From Polychytrium aggregatum (lineage: Eukaryota; Chytridiomycota; Chytridiomycetes; Polychytriales), in assembly GCF_025602895.1 (NCBI RefSeq), contig NW_026516211.1, positions 1 to 64,000 on the forward strand: a stretch of 64,000 nucleotides of DNA, read 5' to 3'. This document shows positions 32,047 to 42,852 of this stretch, in pieces. The notes beneath the pieces were generated by a model, which had not been told where the DNA came from, made no database searches, and saw only the letters and a list, made by a program, of their open reading frames with translations. The translations under genes were made by a program, and so were the position numbers. The first letter of the stretch is position 1. Each line of letters starts with the position of its first letter.

Positions 32047-32565
32047 GCAAGCCGGCTGTTGGATCTTTGGCCATGGCCCTCTCATCCCTTTCCGTCTGCT
32101 GTCGGTCGTATGCTTTCCCCTGGGCTATTTGCCATACCTGTTTCGTGCCTTCGGGCGTTTTGCCGACCCGGGCTCATCTTGAACACGAACGTTATGCTGG
32201 GCATCTCTGGTGCTCGAGCAGTCCTTTCTATGGCTGATTTTGTGAGGCCCTGTATGCGACCCAGCCGGCTTCTGATGCTTGCTGAGAGGCAGTCCAATCG
32301 TGCGAGGCGGTCTGTGTGGACTCGAGACAATCACATCCAGAGTCCGCTGGCCGACACCGACAGAATGGCAGTGTTGCGGGCTCCGTCTGTCCTCGCTCGA
32401 CCCGGCCGACATCTGGTTGTCTGGGCCGACTCGCCTTGAAACCGAGCTGGCTACTGGAAGGGAGCGGCAGTTTGGGTTTGCTCGCCGCATCTTGATCCCA
32501 CTCCATCTCACCGACTGCACGAGGCTCCCGTCGCTGTCGATCGGTGCAAAGTGAATCAACTCTGA
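32047..32565. other. spacer between the two HIT genes
   Basis: No gene recognised. It holds the 3' end of copy 1 and the promoter of copy 2. The opposite strand has a 277-codon frame (32125-32958) without known motifs. Confidence 0.4.
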
Positions 32566-33594
32566 ATGAACCGACAAACCGGTCCAAGGAACAAATCGGC
32601 TGCCAAGCCAACGGGCCCCAAATGGCTCCTGCTTGCGCTTCTGGTGCTGCTTCCGCTGCTCCTGAGCATTCCCATCGACGGCGTCGTCCGGCATTTCGCC
32701 AGCATCCCGAACGACACCCAGCCAGCGACGCTCGAGAGTGCCCGGGCTCGGATTGCTCAGACCGTGAATCGGTATTCGCCTGTCTATCTTCCTCTGTCCC
32801 CGCACGATCTGGGCGTCCTTCAGTCCCTCGCTTGCATCAACCTTCCGCAGTTCATCCAGACGTCCTACTGGTGCGATGGATTGCTGAATGCTCGCAACGA
32901 AGCAGGCACACCCAACCCATCGACGCCCGATACCATGCACCCTCCCGCCAGCCAGCATTCCCCCTCAGACGACCAGCAGCAACAGCAACTCCACAGCTGC
33001 ATCTTCTGCCAGATTGCAGAAAAATCGCCGGAGGGAGGAAACCGCAAGCTGCTCTATGAGGTGAGTCGTGGCTCTACTTTCTCGGCTGCTTCTGGTCGTT
33101 CATCGAAACCACCAACCCAGTCCGTCAGCAACGCTTCCTTGATCGTCTGTATCTCATCCGGTCCATCGGCTCTCCCTTCACGGCTGCAGGACGCAGACTT
33201 TGTCGCCTTTCACGACATCAACCCATCGGCCCAGCAGCACATCCTGGTGATTCCTCGCAGCCACATCGACAACATTTACAACCTCACTGCCGAATCGCTG
33301 TCTCTGCTCGACAACATGACCCAGGTCGGCCACACCGTCCTCAACGACCTCGGCGTCAAGCCCGAGGACCGGCAGTTCGGCTTCCATGTCCCGCCTTTCA
33401 CATCCGTTCCACATCTCCATATGCATGGCTTTGGCAAACCTTTCAAGAACTGGCTGCGGACGATCAAGTATCCAAGCTCTTACCACGGCTGTCGCTGGTG
33501 GATCGATATGGAGCGCCTGAGGTCGTCCATCGAACGAGCCAAAGCCCAGAGCCTCCCCGGCACCTGGAGCTGGAGCTGGACCAGCCGGGTCTAA
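32566..33594 (+). CDS. HIT-domain protein, HINT3-like (copy 2) with N-terminal membrane anchor
   Basis: Exons 32566-33060 and 33190-33594 give 299 residues. The C-terminal 170 residues are a HINT3-like HIT domain (CIFCQIA, FHDINPSAQQHILVIPRSHI, GFHVPPF, triad HLHMHGF), with the same intron position as copy 1. Upstream of it, the frame is open from an ATG that encodes a basic start (MNRQTGPRNKSAAKP) and a hydrophobic stretch (WLLLALLVLLPLLLSIPI), as in a type II membrane anchor. An alternative start at 32935 (MHPPASQ) would give a soluble 176-residue form. The intron (129 nt) has no in-frame stop, so its retention would add 43 residues. HIT domain certain, anchor likely. Confidence 0.85.
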   Translation: MNRQTGPRNKSAAKPTGPKWLLLALLVLLPLLLSIPIDGVVRHFASIPNDTQPATLESARARIAQTVNRYSPVYLPLSPHDLGVLQSLACINLPQFIQTSYWCDGLLNARNEAGTPNPSTPDTMHPPASQHSPSDDQQQQQLHSCIFCQIAEKSPEGGNRKLLYEVSRGSTFSAASGRSSKPPTQSVSNASLIVCISSGPSALPSRLQDADFVAFHDINPSAQQHILVIPRSHIDNIYNLTAESLSLLDNMTQVGHTVLNDLGVKPEDRQFGFHVPPFTSVPHLHMHGFGKPFKNWLRTIKYPSSYHGCRWWIDMERLRSSIERAKAQSLPGTWSWSWTSRV

Positions 33595-34434
33595 AGGCTT
33601 CCGAGACTGTTATTGGAGAGGATGCGGTATCCGAACCTACAATTGTCGCAAAGTCGTGTCCATTCAAGACAGAGCCAGGTGTTCAAGTTGGACACGGAGA
33701 GTATTGTGTCATGGGATTTCATAGACTCATCCCAGGAATAGTAGAAACCTGTAAAACAAAAGCGGAACGCTGTGCTCGTTGTCGATGACGATCCATCACG
33801 GCCACAGATCGCAAGCGGAGCGGACAACAGTGTCTTTGGCAGTCTGTGTGTTGCAGAGCCACGTTAGATTCGGTGTCGGGACAGATTGTATTGTGAGAGT
33901 TGATTAAAGCATGGTCAGAACGAAACGGAACAGTGTTCCTTTCTCTGGCACCAAAAACCTGAAGCCCGCTGATCATATGTAGGTCCAGGTATGCAGGCCG
34001 TGGGATTGCATTCCTGTATTGGTTAGCAACCCGGTGGTTTTGGGAGAATCGCCTTGAATACACTCGGCCAATCTCCTGTGGCGATCGACTGGCATTCATG
34101 TCTCGATGTACAAGTGTGAGTGCAATCGAACTTTGGAATCGTTTGCTGTTTGGTCATGAAGGGCGATGGATGAGTGTATTCAGGATTCGGAACAAAAACT
34201 GACTCATAACAGGGCGTCCCGCTTTGCTTTGGGTGTGTAGATGATTCCAAAGGGCGCTGTGATCTGGCCACAGACCCAGTTGGTCAGGAATGGGCATGGC
34301 ATCGGCATGGCATCGGCATGGACAGAGAGAACATGGCATTGGAAAGAGAGCCAACGATTCGCAGAAGCAGGTGGTAGTAACAGAGTAAACCCGGCTGGCT
34401 TGCAGACAGTTCGGCAGACGACCCAGCATCCTCA
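33595..34434. other. convergent 3' region
   Basis: Space between the stops of HIT copy 2 and the CHY zinc-finger gene. AT-richer than average, no gene seen. A short repeat GGCATGGCATCGGCATGGCA lies near 34294-34318. Confidence 0.4.
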
Positions 34435-37370
34435 TTGATCGCCGAGCGACGACGAGGATGGCTGCGACGACCTGTTCCTGCTGCCTGTGCCGGCGACTCC
34501 GACCCGGCCCTTCTTGTTGCTGAGGGTCTTGTGCATGCCCGAGTACTTTTTGTTCTCGTTGCGGGACATCCGCTGCGGGTCGCGGGTGCCCTTTCCGCCT
34601 TCCCAGTATCCCTTGCCGGCGGACCTAGTGAGCTCCTTGCCGCAGCGACAGGGCTTCTGCGAGTAGGCCTGCTCGAGCGAGCAAAAGCCGCAAACCATGC
34701 GGTTGCCTTGCAGCATCTCATGGCCGTCGCTGTTCTGCTCCTCGTGGCAAACGTCGCATGGGAACAGCTTTCCACAGCATGGGAAGCGGAACCACCTGGG
34801 GTCAAGGCATTCATAGACGTGGGTCAGCGTGGCGGATCCAGGGACCCACAGGGACTTGTCAAATGCTTCGACAGCCCCAGCGCCCGTTTGCGCCTCACTG
34901 GCCGTCCCGCTCGCCCCAGCATCGACATGGCGCAGACAGCACGGCTTAGAGTGCCGACTTACCGATAACTCTTGCGGTAATGCGAGCACGATCCATTCTT
35001 GGGCAACGGCGTGCCAACGACCAGGGCTGCCTCGTCACGACTCTTCTTCTTGTTCTTCCTGGCCAGGGACAGGGCTTCTAACTGTGACAGCGTCTTGTCA
35101 TCAGCGCCGCCGTTTCCGATCTTGACAAACTTGGCTTGGTCGACACACAGCGTCATCTTGGCATGGCACCCCGTGCAGTAGTGCGTTGTTGGCTGCGACC
35201 GCACAAAGTTTCGATAGCACTGCGACGGATGCTGGACCTTGTCGCAGCTCGCGCATGTGGCCACAAAGGTCGAGGGCAGGAGGTCGAATGGTGTGCAGGC
35301 AGACATGTCGAGATATCCGATTGCCATCGCAAACCGGTGGGCAAGCTCGAACCGGTACGCAACCGACATGTTGGTCTTGCAGGTTGGGCAGCAGAGGATC
35401 CGGGGCTTGGGCTGTGCGGCGTCGACCGGCGCCGGAGACAGAGCCATGACGTCGATGGTGTCTTTGCATCGCGAGCAGCGCACGATGATGCTCAAGGACG
35501 TGCACTCCAAGACAGAGATGCCATCGAGTTGGAGGTTCGGCAGACGAATGTGGATTCCGCGAGGGCGCATGGGTGTGCTTCCGGATACGCCAACGCCACC
35601 CACCGCTTGCCTCGAGCTGGGTTCGTCGTGGCCAGCGCAGACCGCCCTGGCTGTAAGATCCACATCGTCGGTCAGGGCGGTCTCTTCCGCAGGCCAGGAC
35701 GGGATATCGTCGGTATCGGCGGGATCGGTTCGAGCAAACGACGAGGTCTCGTCATCGCTTTCAAAGTCCGATGCAGTCAGGTCCGATTCATAGCTATCCT
35801 CGCTGCTGTCGCTCGGACCCAGGTCGGAAGGTGGCTCGCGGCGCACTCCATAATAATCCGCCGCCACGATGACGACACGGTCCTTGCGATCGACAGCGTC
35901 TGTCTGGAGGCTGACCGGGACGCTGGGCAGAGGAGGAGGCAGATCGGTTTCATCAGCGCCGGGATTAGCACCGGCGATGGACGATTCACTCTGACCGTCG
36001 GGCTTGCCGACGTTGCTCACAAAGGTCATCTTCATTTCGGGCTGCTCCACAAGCAGGCTCTCGAGGTTGTGGTCCAGCCAGTTGAACATGGTCAGGAGCG
36101 AGGCCTTGCCGACGCTTGCAGCGGCCTTGCGAGCCCAGCCCCGCTCGACGGCACGGACGAGTGCCGGCGGGATATCCTGGTTGGTCACCGTGAGTTGGCT
36201 GGCCGGCACAATCGGGTAGTTGCCGGGAATCACAAGCTGGCAAAAGAGGGCCTCCAGGTCGTATGGAAAGTCGGGGTCCGAAGGCGCCAGGGCCACGGCG
36301 ATGATGGTCTCCTTCATGGACTTGCGGACGACCTGGTACTGGCCGAGGGCCGAGAATCGTCGCTCGATCTGATCAAGCTCAATCTGGAAGATGATCTTTG
36401 CGCGATCGAACGGGTCCGTAGTCTGGTTGAGCTTGTTCTGGAGGCTCCTTGCAGCCGGCTTGGCCACTGCGGGCCGAGCCGCTGTCGAAGGAGGATTGGA
36501 GGGGCCTGTATTGTCGCTGGGATCGACCGCATCGGCCTTGGGAGCAGCGGGTCGAGACTGCCTCTTGCTGCGGGTGTCGAGTTTCTGAGACCCAGTCTGG
36601 GCTGGGGAATCTGGATGCATACATACGCCAGGGGATGAGTTTATGCGGCGAAGACGGGCCTGAGCAGCATGGAATAATCGAGCGTGAACGACATACGAGC
36701 TGACGAGGGACACCTGTTTGCAGCCCAAGTGTGTTCAAGTACGAGGGCCGGGTCTGCCCCACTTGAATCCAATGCCATGCTTACCAGAAGGCGCCGATGC
36801 TGATGCTGACGCTGGTGCTGAGGTTGATGCCGATGCCGGTGCTGAAGTTGATTCGGCTGTCCGTTGGATCTGGACCTTGAAGCCGCTGGTGGTGACAAAT
36901 CCAGAGGAGGGGCGGCTGCCGTTGTTGCTGGAGGTGGCATTTCCGCTCGTGTCCGTGCTGTTTCTGGAGCCGTTGGTGGTGCCTCGACGGCCGTGTCGAG
37001 GCTGGCGCTGGGTCGGCTGCAGTGTTGGGCTTTGGGTCGCTGGCTGCTCTGGGAGAGGGTCGGGACGGACCTTCTCGGCAGCGGTTTCTGGGCTCGGCTG
37101 AGCGTCGATTGGGTCCTGAGACGACTTTGGATCCTTGCGGATGTGCAGGTACGGACAGTCGGTGCCGAGGCGACATCCCTTGGGGGTGTTGAAGAACCTG
37201 CAGCGGCGGCCAGGCGTCGATGGCGAATGCGTCGGTGGCGAATGGGAGGAAGCCGACCGAAGGACCTCGCGATCGGCCAGAGACGCCAGCTCGTCGGCCA
37301 TGGACTCGACGCCGGTGGGCTGTGAGCTTGGGGCCGAGGGGCCGACTTGGGAATGGTCTTGCGGGGACAT
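34435..37370 (-). CDS. CCCH - RWD-like - CHY zinc-finger protein
   Basis: Three exons, 36785-37370, 34963-36601 and 34435-34795, close to 861 residues. A CCCH finger lies near residue 58 (CRFFNTPKGCRLGTDCPYLH). A region resembling an RWD/UBC-like fold is near 220-320 (FPYDLEALFCQLVIPGNYPI). It is followed by an acidic Ser/Asp-rich stretch, paired CxxC motifs (CSRCKDT, CCPTCKTN, CASCDK, CTGCHAK) and a CHY domain split by the last intron (NGSCSHYRKSYR joined to WFRFPCCGKLFPCDVC, then CGFCSLEQ and CRCG). The tail is basic. CHY domains bind several zinc ions and occur in Pirh2-type ubiquitin ligases, but no RING is present here, so a ligase function is not supported. The acceptor of exon 2 (36602) was chosen by frame. 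Confidence 0.85.
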
Positions 37371-37778
37371 GGCGCCGGAGGAGCGGGTGGTGGGAACTGC
37401 TCGTAGGTCGTGAATGGCGAGGGTGGAGAGGATGATCGGGGATGAACCTCGAGCGGAGAGCCGTCAAGGGCGATGCAATATAATGCAGCCCTTGCGCTGT
37501 CCCACCAGGCGGAACAGCAACGGAGCAGCAACGGAACAGCGACGGATCAGCGACGGAATGACCGCGGATCGGCAGGGCCGCCAACGAACAGCCGCTGAGA
37601 ATGATATTGCAGACCGGCGATCGTCCTCGCCGTGGGTGGATGGGTGTTGTGGCTTTTGTGTCGTCAAACCAACGAGTCGGCCATATTGTTGCCCTTGATT
37701 TGACGGCGCTGTCTCCCTCCGCCCACGAGGTCGCCTTCGCCGTCATCGCATCTTCCCCTCCCCAATACCCGGCTTGCC
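37371..37778. promoter_or_regulatory. divergent promoter with 11-bp tandem repeat
   Basis: A 408-bp region between the divergent CHY-protein and GATD1-like genes. Four tandem 11-bp units of the form CGGAACAGCAA/CGGATCAGCGA occupy 37509-37552, and a partial CGGAATG follows. A TATAATG lies near 37478. Function of the repeat is unknown. Confidence 0.5.
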
Positions 37779-38968
37779 ATGGTTGCCCCCATGAGCCGCT
37801 CGTCCAGCCAGAAGCAGCGACAGATCCTGTTTCTGCTGCTGTCGGACCAAGATTTCCAGCCCAGCGTTAACGCCAAGGCATTCATCCAGCTCTTCAACAT
37901 TGTGGTGTCATCGCAGTCTCGGGTCGGTATCATCCCCACCCGGCCTGCGTGCTTTGCGCTGGCCTGCGATTTTAACCCGTCTTGCTTCGATCTTTGCTGC
38001 TTTCGTCTCATGTCGCATCCGCCTACCATCTGGACGGACTCGCCAGGTCGTGGTTGCCACCTGGGGCGGTCTGCCGCCCCACTGGTCCGAAAACGACTCT
38101 GTCGCAGCCCGCTGGTTTGAACAGCAGCAGGAACCCACGCTGCTGAAGCCGCTGAATCTCAAGACCATCAATCTCGAGTATTTCGACTATTCGGGGCTGG
38201 TCGTGCCTCCTGTCGACGGTACATGCTGACTCCACACCAACATCATGCAGCCCGGCCGTCGGCCTTGCGTCCTGCCCTGGCACTGGCTTGCTCGCATTGC
38301 CTGCCTTTCTCATTCCTCTGCGTGCTTGCTCCTGCAGGGCTGGTGGGCAGCTTTGTCAACGACAAGATCGGAGGTGTCATTCAACACTTTGCTGCCAAGA
38401 AACGTAAGCCTCGCTGACCCGCAACGGCCCGTGGCATTCTCTCTACCGCAGCACTGACATCCCATCGCTATTCTCGACGGCTCGACGATCGATGGCTCGA
38501 CAATCCCCTGGCCAACTCCACACTCACGGGCGGCACAACTCCTCAGGACCCATCTGCTTCATCGCCGAGGGCTCGTTGGCGCTGTTCTCAACCAAGCCGC
38601 TGAGCTCGTCTCGCTGGATATTTGAGGGCGTCTCGATGACTGCCCCTTCCAATTTGGAGCTGATCCGGCAGAACCTGTTTGCAAAACATGCCTCGACCGA
38701 GGACCTCATCCGTCTCTGGGGCGGCAACTATTCCGCCGCTCAGCCAGACAATCTGCATGTAGTCATTGGTAAGCCCCGCAAGCCATGAACGGCGACCGTC
38801 GCTTTGGGTTGTGTGGCTCATGGTCCCCCTCCGATGAACTGACGTATTGTCGCAAATATCCATGGGCCCTCCAACGCCACAGACAGCAACGTCGTTTCGG
38901 CTCAGAACCGGACTAGCCTGCTGCTTGCCATCCAGACGTTCGTGCTGCTGCTCACTTCCCAGAAATAG
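37779..38968 (+). CDS. GATD1-like DJ-1/PfpI-fold protein
   Basis: Five exons, 37779-37922, 38047-38218, 38338-38403, 38547-38768 and 38883-38968, give 229 residues. Order and motifs follow GATD1 (PDDC1): a strand ending VVVATWGG, a core VGSFVNDKIGGVIQHFAAKK, an elbow RPICFIAEGSLALF, WIFEGVSMTAPSNLELIR and the C-terminal DNLHVVID-SNVVSAQN. In active DJ-1/PfpI proteins the elbow reads VCHGPAAL or similar. Here the nucleophile position appears as Ala (IAEGSLAL), so glutamine amidotransferase or protease activity is unlikely. GATD1 itself also lacks the cysteine. The biochemical role is unknown. All splice sites are GT-AG and phases close. Confidence 0.85.
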
Positions 38969-39211
38969 GCCCTCGGCGATGCAGTGGGCTGTCGGGCTTC
39001 CTTGTCTCTAGACTCACCGCACAATGCAAGTGCGGCCGTTCTCGCTCGTCATATTGCTTCCTCCTCTATATCCTGCACACGAGCTCTGCGCGGCTCGGGA
39101 TGTTTCGGTATCTCCGAGTAAATGAATCCATATATATTCTCAAGATACATGTGTCCCGCGGGTGCTGGCGAGGATACCGCACTACTGGCCACCCCGAAGG
39201 TCAATCGGCAT

Positions 39212-39930
39212 CTACTTGTGAACGGTCGACGAGACCGAGTCACGCTTCAGAGCCTCGGCATACCAGGCGGCCAGCGAAGGTCGAGTCTGGCGCCAGTCCA
39301 GGCTGGCAAAACGGAGCTCGAGGTAGCCGAGGACAGTCAGGATGGCAATGTCGCCGAGATCCCACTTCTGGCCGGCCTTGTGGGTCTGGATCAGATGCTC
39401 CATTTCATCCAAGCTGCGGCTGACCTTGCCCATCTGACCATCGATCCAGTTGGACCACTGCTTCTCGACAGGGCGAAGGGCCGTTTCGAAGCGGCACTGC
39501 AGCAGAGCCTCGAGGCATCCGTCGGCGAGGGACTCGCGGGTGAGGGTCTCAAAGCGAGAGAACCCGCTCGAGGGAAGGATCTTCTCGCCTTCGGGTGTGA
39601 GGCTTGTGAGGCTGGAGGGCAAGCGGGAGCGATGCCGTCAGTCTGCTGTGTCATGGGCGATGGTACGATCTTGCCGCTCTGCCTACGTGGCAGTACTTAC
39701 TACTGGCAGATCACTTGGGAGCCATAGAGATCGCCGCGTCCCTCGACAGCGAGGGTCGGGATCTTGGCGAGCGGGTTGTGCTTGGAAACCTCGGCGAGGT
39801 TCTCGGTGGCAGTTGGGTTGAGCGCCTGGAGGACAATCTCGATCTTGTTGTCGAGGCTGAGCTCCTTGGCGACGATGAGGACCTTTCGCACAAAGGGCGA
39901 GGTGGAGCTGTAGAACAGACGCATAGCCAT
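39212..39930 (-). CDS. glutathione S-transferase-like protein
   Basis: Two exons, 39701-39930 and 39212-39611, give 209 residues. The thioredoxin-like N-terminus reads RLFYSSTSPFVRKVLIVAKE, with Ser in the usual activating position, then NPLAKIPTLAVEG, which places the cis-Pro of the glutathione site, and the YGSQVIC stretch with the Gln/Ser pair that binds the gamma-glutamyl group. The helical C-terminal domain contains DLGDIAILTVLGYLELRF, the conserved GST core motif. A role in detoxification or stress is likely. The class cannot be fixed from sequence reading. A second Met at 39924 is an alternative start. Confidence 0.9.
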
Positions 39931-40600
39931 GGCTGACAGTGAGGGCGGCTGGGAGGTGCAGTGCAGATCGGGTCGGAGGGGTGTGGTGTTGGAGAGCCGG
40001 GCGGCGGGTCATACCATATAGGCCTGGCCCGACCATGACAAATCCAACCCCCACAGCGCCCGATGGGTCTGGCGGCCGACCCCATACCAGATCACCCGGG
40101 ATCGCCAGATTTCAAAGCAACCGCACCGACTGGCGATGTGGGGAGGGCCCAGGGGTAGCGAGCCAGGAATACCCAACGATGGACCCACGGCGGATTTCGA
40201 ATCAAATGTCCTGCCAAGATCAGAGCAAGCCACCCAGTTCCCGAAATGCGATGCACCGAGCGACTGGGCGGGCATCTGGAACGACTCGCGCACGACTCTG
40301 GTTCAGGAGCGCCCTCCCGGCTGCCTCGAGGGCCTGTATATTGCGGGATGAAGCTGCGCTGCAGGTCATCCTCGGAATACCATCATCGCACTGGTGGGGT
40401 ATGGATATTATGGCTTCAGCCGCGATGCACGCCCAGCCGGCCCGTTGGCAACAGGACCATCGACATGCTGGCGTCCGCTTGATCTCGATTATGGCCTGAA
40501 TCGGCATTGTGGCAGTGGCAGGTGTCCGGGGAGGGGAGGGTTGACAGTGTTTCGTTCAAGGGGTGCTGATTATAGCGGACATGGTTATGGGCGATTGTGA
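39931..40600. other. spacer with GST promoter
   Basis: No gene seen. It contains the upstream region of the GST gene and the 3' end of the small coiled-coil gene. Short frames on both strands are not conserved. Confidence 0.4.
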
Positions 40601-41145
40601 CTATGATGACGATGGCGGCGACGGCGGAGCGACCAGTGTTCGGATAGAGTCCTGCAGCTCGTACACCTCTTCCAGCGCCTGCTTGAGTATCCGCGACTTG
40701 TCCAGTGCTTGCTATATCGGGTGGCGATTCGGCAGGGACAGAAATGAACCATCGCGGGTGAAGCAAAGACAGGGTGTCGGATTGGAACACTCGAGTGAGC
40801 ATCAAGGTCTGAGAGAATCCGCCAAGCCGAGGCCACAAGTGCAATGCCACATCTGCGGGGTGAACAGGCTGTTGGGGATGGTCGAACCTGCTTCAGTGCG
40901 TCTCTTTGCTGAATGAGGTGCGGCAGTGACTCGATGGCCATGTGCGCCGAAGGATCTGGCGGAAGGTTCATCAGCGCAGCCTTGGCCTTGGACAGCTCCG
41001 CTTCGATCTGGTCCAGGGCGGCTTCGGTGTCGATGGCGTCGGTCGATCGCGGCTGTGGTTGCCGAGGATTCAGCGGAGAGGCGAGGGCCAGCTGCAGGAC
41101 CGAGTCAAGCGAGAGAATGGCAGCGACCAGGGGATCGGACGACAT
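40601..41145 (-). CDS. small coiled-coil protein, possibly Mediator subunit 9
   Basis: Two exons, 40888-41145 and 40601-40711, give 122 residues. The protein is helical: DTEAALDQIEAELSKAKAAL, a turn LPPDPSAHMAIESLP, then LIQQRDALKQ joined to QALDKSRILKQALEEVYELQ. Two helices with a Pro-rich turn and a length near 120 recall Mediator subunit 9. Residue-level similarity is weak, so this identity is a suggestion only. The tail is Pro/Ser-rich. The donor GTTCGA is unusual but the phase closes, and the exon 2 helix continues exon 1 naturally. Confidence 0.6.
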
Positions 41146-41487
41146 GGGCAGCGGCTTTGATCAATGCTATTGCAGACTGGATATGGACTGGACCAATGCT
41201 ATTGCAGACCAAGATCGAGATCATGGCCAATGAAGAATCAAGATCGTCGCAGACCAAAGACCACAAAGCCGGGGCGGCTGCACACGTGCACCCACATGTG
41301 CGACACACACGTGACGCAACCGCGCGTATTGCGCCGATCCGCTCGCACGCCCATCAACCGCCGACTCTGCCGTTCATCAACTCCCGCCCATCAACGCCCA
41401 TCAACGCCCATCAACGCCCGTCCATCAACACCAACACCACCGCCGTCATCGCCATCTCAACCAAGCCCCGGGACCGACTCGCTCGCC
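41146..41487. promoter_or_regulatory. divergent promoter with direct repeats (copper transporter side)
   Basis: A 342-bp region between two divergent starts. The 16-mer CAATGCTATTGCAGAC occurs twice, at 41162-41177 and 41194-41209, a 32-bp spacing (about three helical turns). Tandem CATCAACGCC units lie near 41390-41425. Either could bind a regulator of the copper-transporter gene. I see no clear Mac1/Cuf1 site. Confidence 0.5.
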
Positions 41488-42852
41488 ATGTCGCAGCCGC
41501 ACTCGTCGTCCGTTATGACCCTGAGCTGGGGCACTGGTATGCACGCTGCCACGCCGCCTTGCACCAGCACGATACCCGCCTCGTCAGCCGGCTCACCCGC
41601 TGTTCCGCCTGTATCTGCTTCACGGCTGCTTCAAGACAACGTCGTCATCTTCAGCTTCTGGCACACCCAAGGTACCCTTGCCTGCTTCAATACATCGTGA
41701 TCACCGAGCAGGTCCCGCGGCCCAACGGACATTTCTCGGATGACCATCGCTGTTGCCTCCAGCGCGGCTGCACCGCTCCCCGACTCTGAACTCTTGCTCA
41801 CTCTCTCGGCACCCCGATCTCTCGCCCGCACAGGTGTACTATCGCTGGTGCTCAGCTGCATCGTCATCTTCCTGCTGTCGTTCTTGTAAGCTGTCTTTCC
41901 GCGCAAGCTGTCTTTCCGCGCAAGCTCTCATCCCCCGCTCGTTCGGGGCTCCGTCATGGCTGTTGTCGGTGATGTTTGCCTGGCTCACACATTGCTCCGG
42001 CGCGACTCGTTTTCAGCCAGCAGTTCTTCAAGTTCTTTAGGGCCCTCCAAGACAGCAAGTTTTCTTGGGTGGGCCTCCAGTCGTCGTCCTCGAGCAGCAC
42101 CATCATGACCTCCCTCAGCATCCTCAAGACCGATACCACCGCACTGCCGGTGCCCATCCAGGACCATCCCCGCTCGAGCCTGGACATTGGCGAGGACGAG
42201 ACCCACATTGATCAGTCGCATTCCGAGCCCGGTGCGCTACATACACTCCGCCCGAACTCAAGGTAACTCAAATCTCCGCCGTGGAGCCATTTTCTGCAGC
42301 CCGTCCTGTGTCTCGTTGGCTGTGCCGATGTTTCCCGAAGCACTTTCCCATCACCCTGTGCCTGCCACACGCCCGTTGATTGGGCCTCCAGTCAGTTCAT
42401 CAACCCTCGACGGCGGCCAGGATCCATTGATCGGCACTGACAGGTCTCTCACTCGCCATGACCTCGATTCTGATCTGTTTCCTACCGGTTTCAACAGATA
42501 CAACGGCACTCAGATCGTCCGTACGGCGCTGTACCTGATCGACATCATTCTTTCCACGTTTCTGAGTATGTCGTTGCCTCAGCCTCGTTGGTCGTTGGTG
42601 GTTGCTGTCGCGGGTGTTGTCAACACGCGCGCTGCTCTGAATCCTTCGATCGAGCCCCACTCTCTCAACCAGCTGTGGTGGCCGTCAGTCACTCTTCGCT
42701 GATGCTTGCCTTCCGCCCTTCCAGTGCTGGTCTTGATGACCCTCAATGGCTGGCTGATTTTGTCGTACGTCCTGGGCTCGTCGATTGGGTTCTATATCTA
42801 CAGTCCCAGCACCAGCCCAAGTGTGCCTCAATACCACGCCGCGCATCACTAG
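41488..42852 (+). CDS. Ctr-family copper transporter
   Basis: Five exons, 41488-41671, 41834-41885, 42017-42262, 42498-42565 and 42725-42852, give 225 residues. The N-terminus has scattered Met (MSQPHSSSVMTLSWGTGM) and ends IFSFWHT before membrane helix 1 (GVLSLVLSCIVIFLLSFF). A cytosolic loop follows. Helix 2 contains the MxxxM filter (FLMLVLMTLNG) and helix 3 the GxxxG packing motif (VLGSSIGFYIY). This three-helix order is diagnostic of Ctr copper channels, which act as trimers for Cu(I). The long Ser/His-containing loop and the few N-terminal Mets fit a vacuolar Ctr2-like type more than a high-affinity surface Ctr1. That localisation is an inference. Confidence 0.9.

Noticed and set aside
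32125-32958. 277-codon minus-strand frame opposite HIT copy 2
   Set aside because: No motif; the plus strand encodes a plausible membrane anchor in frame with a HIT domain.
35136-36638. 500-codon plus-strand frame
   Set aside because: Antisense of exon 2 of the CHY zinc-finger gene; no conserved motif.
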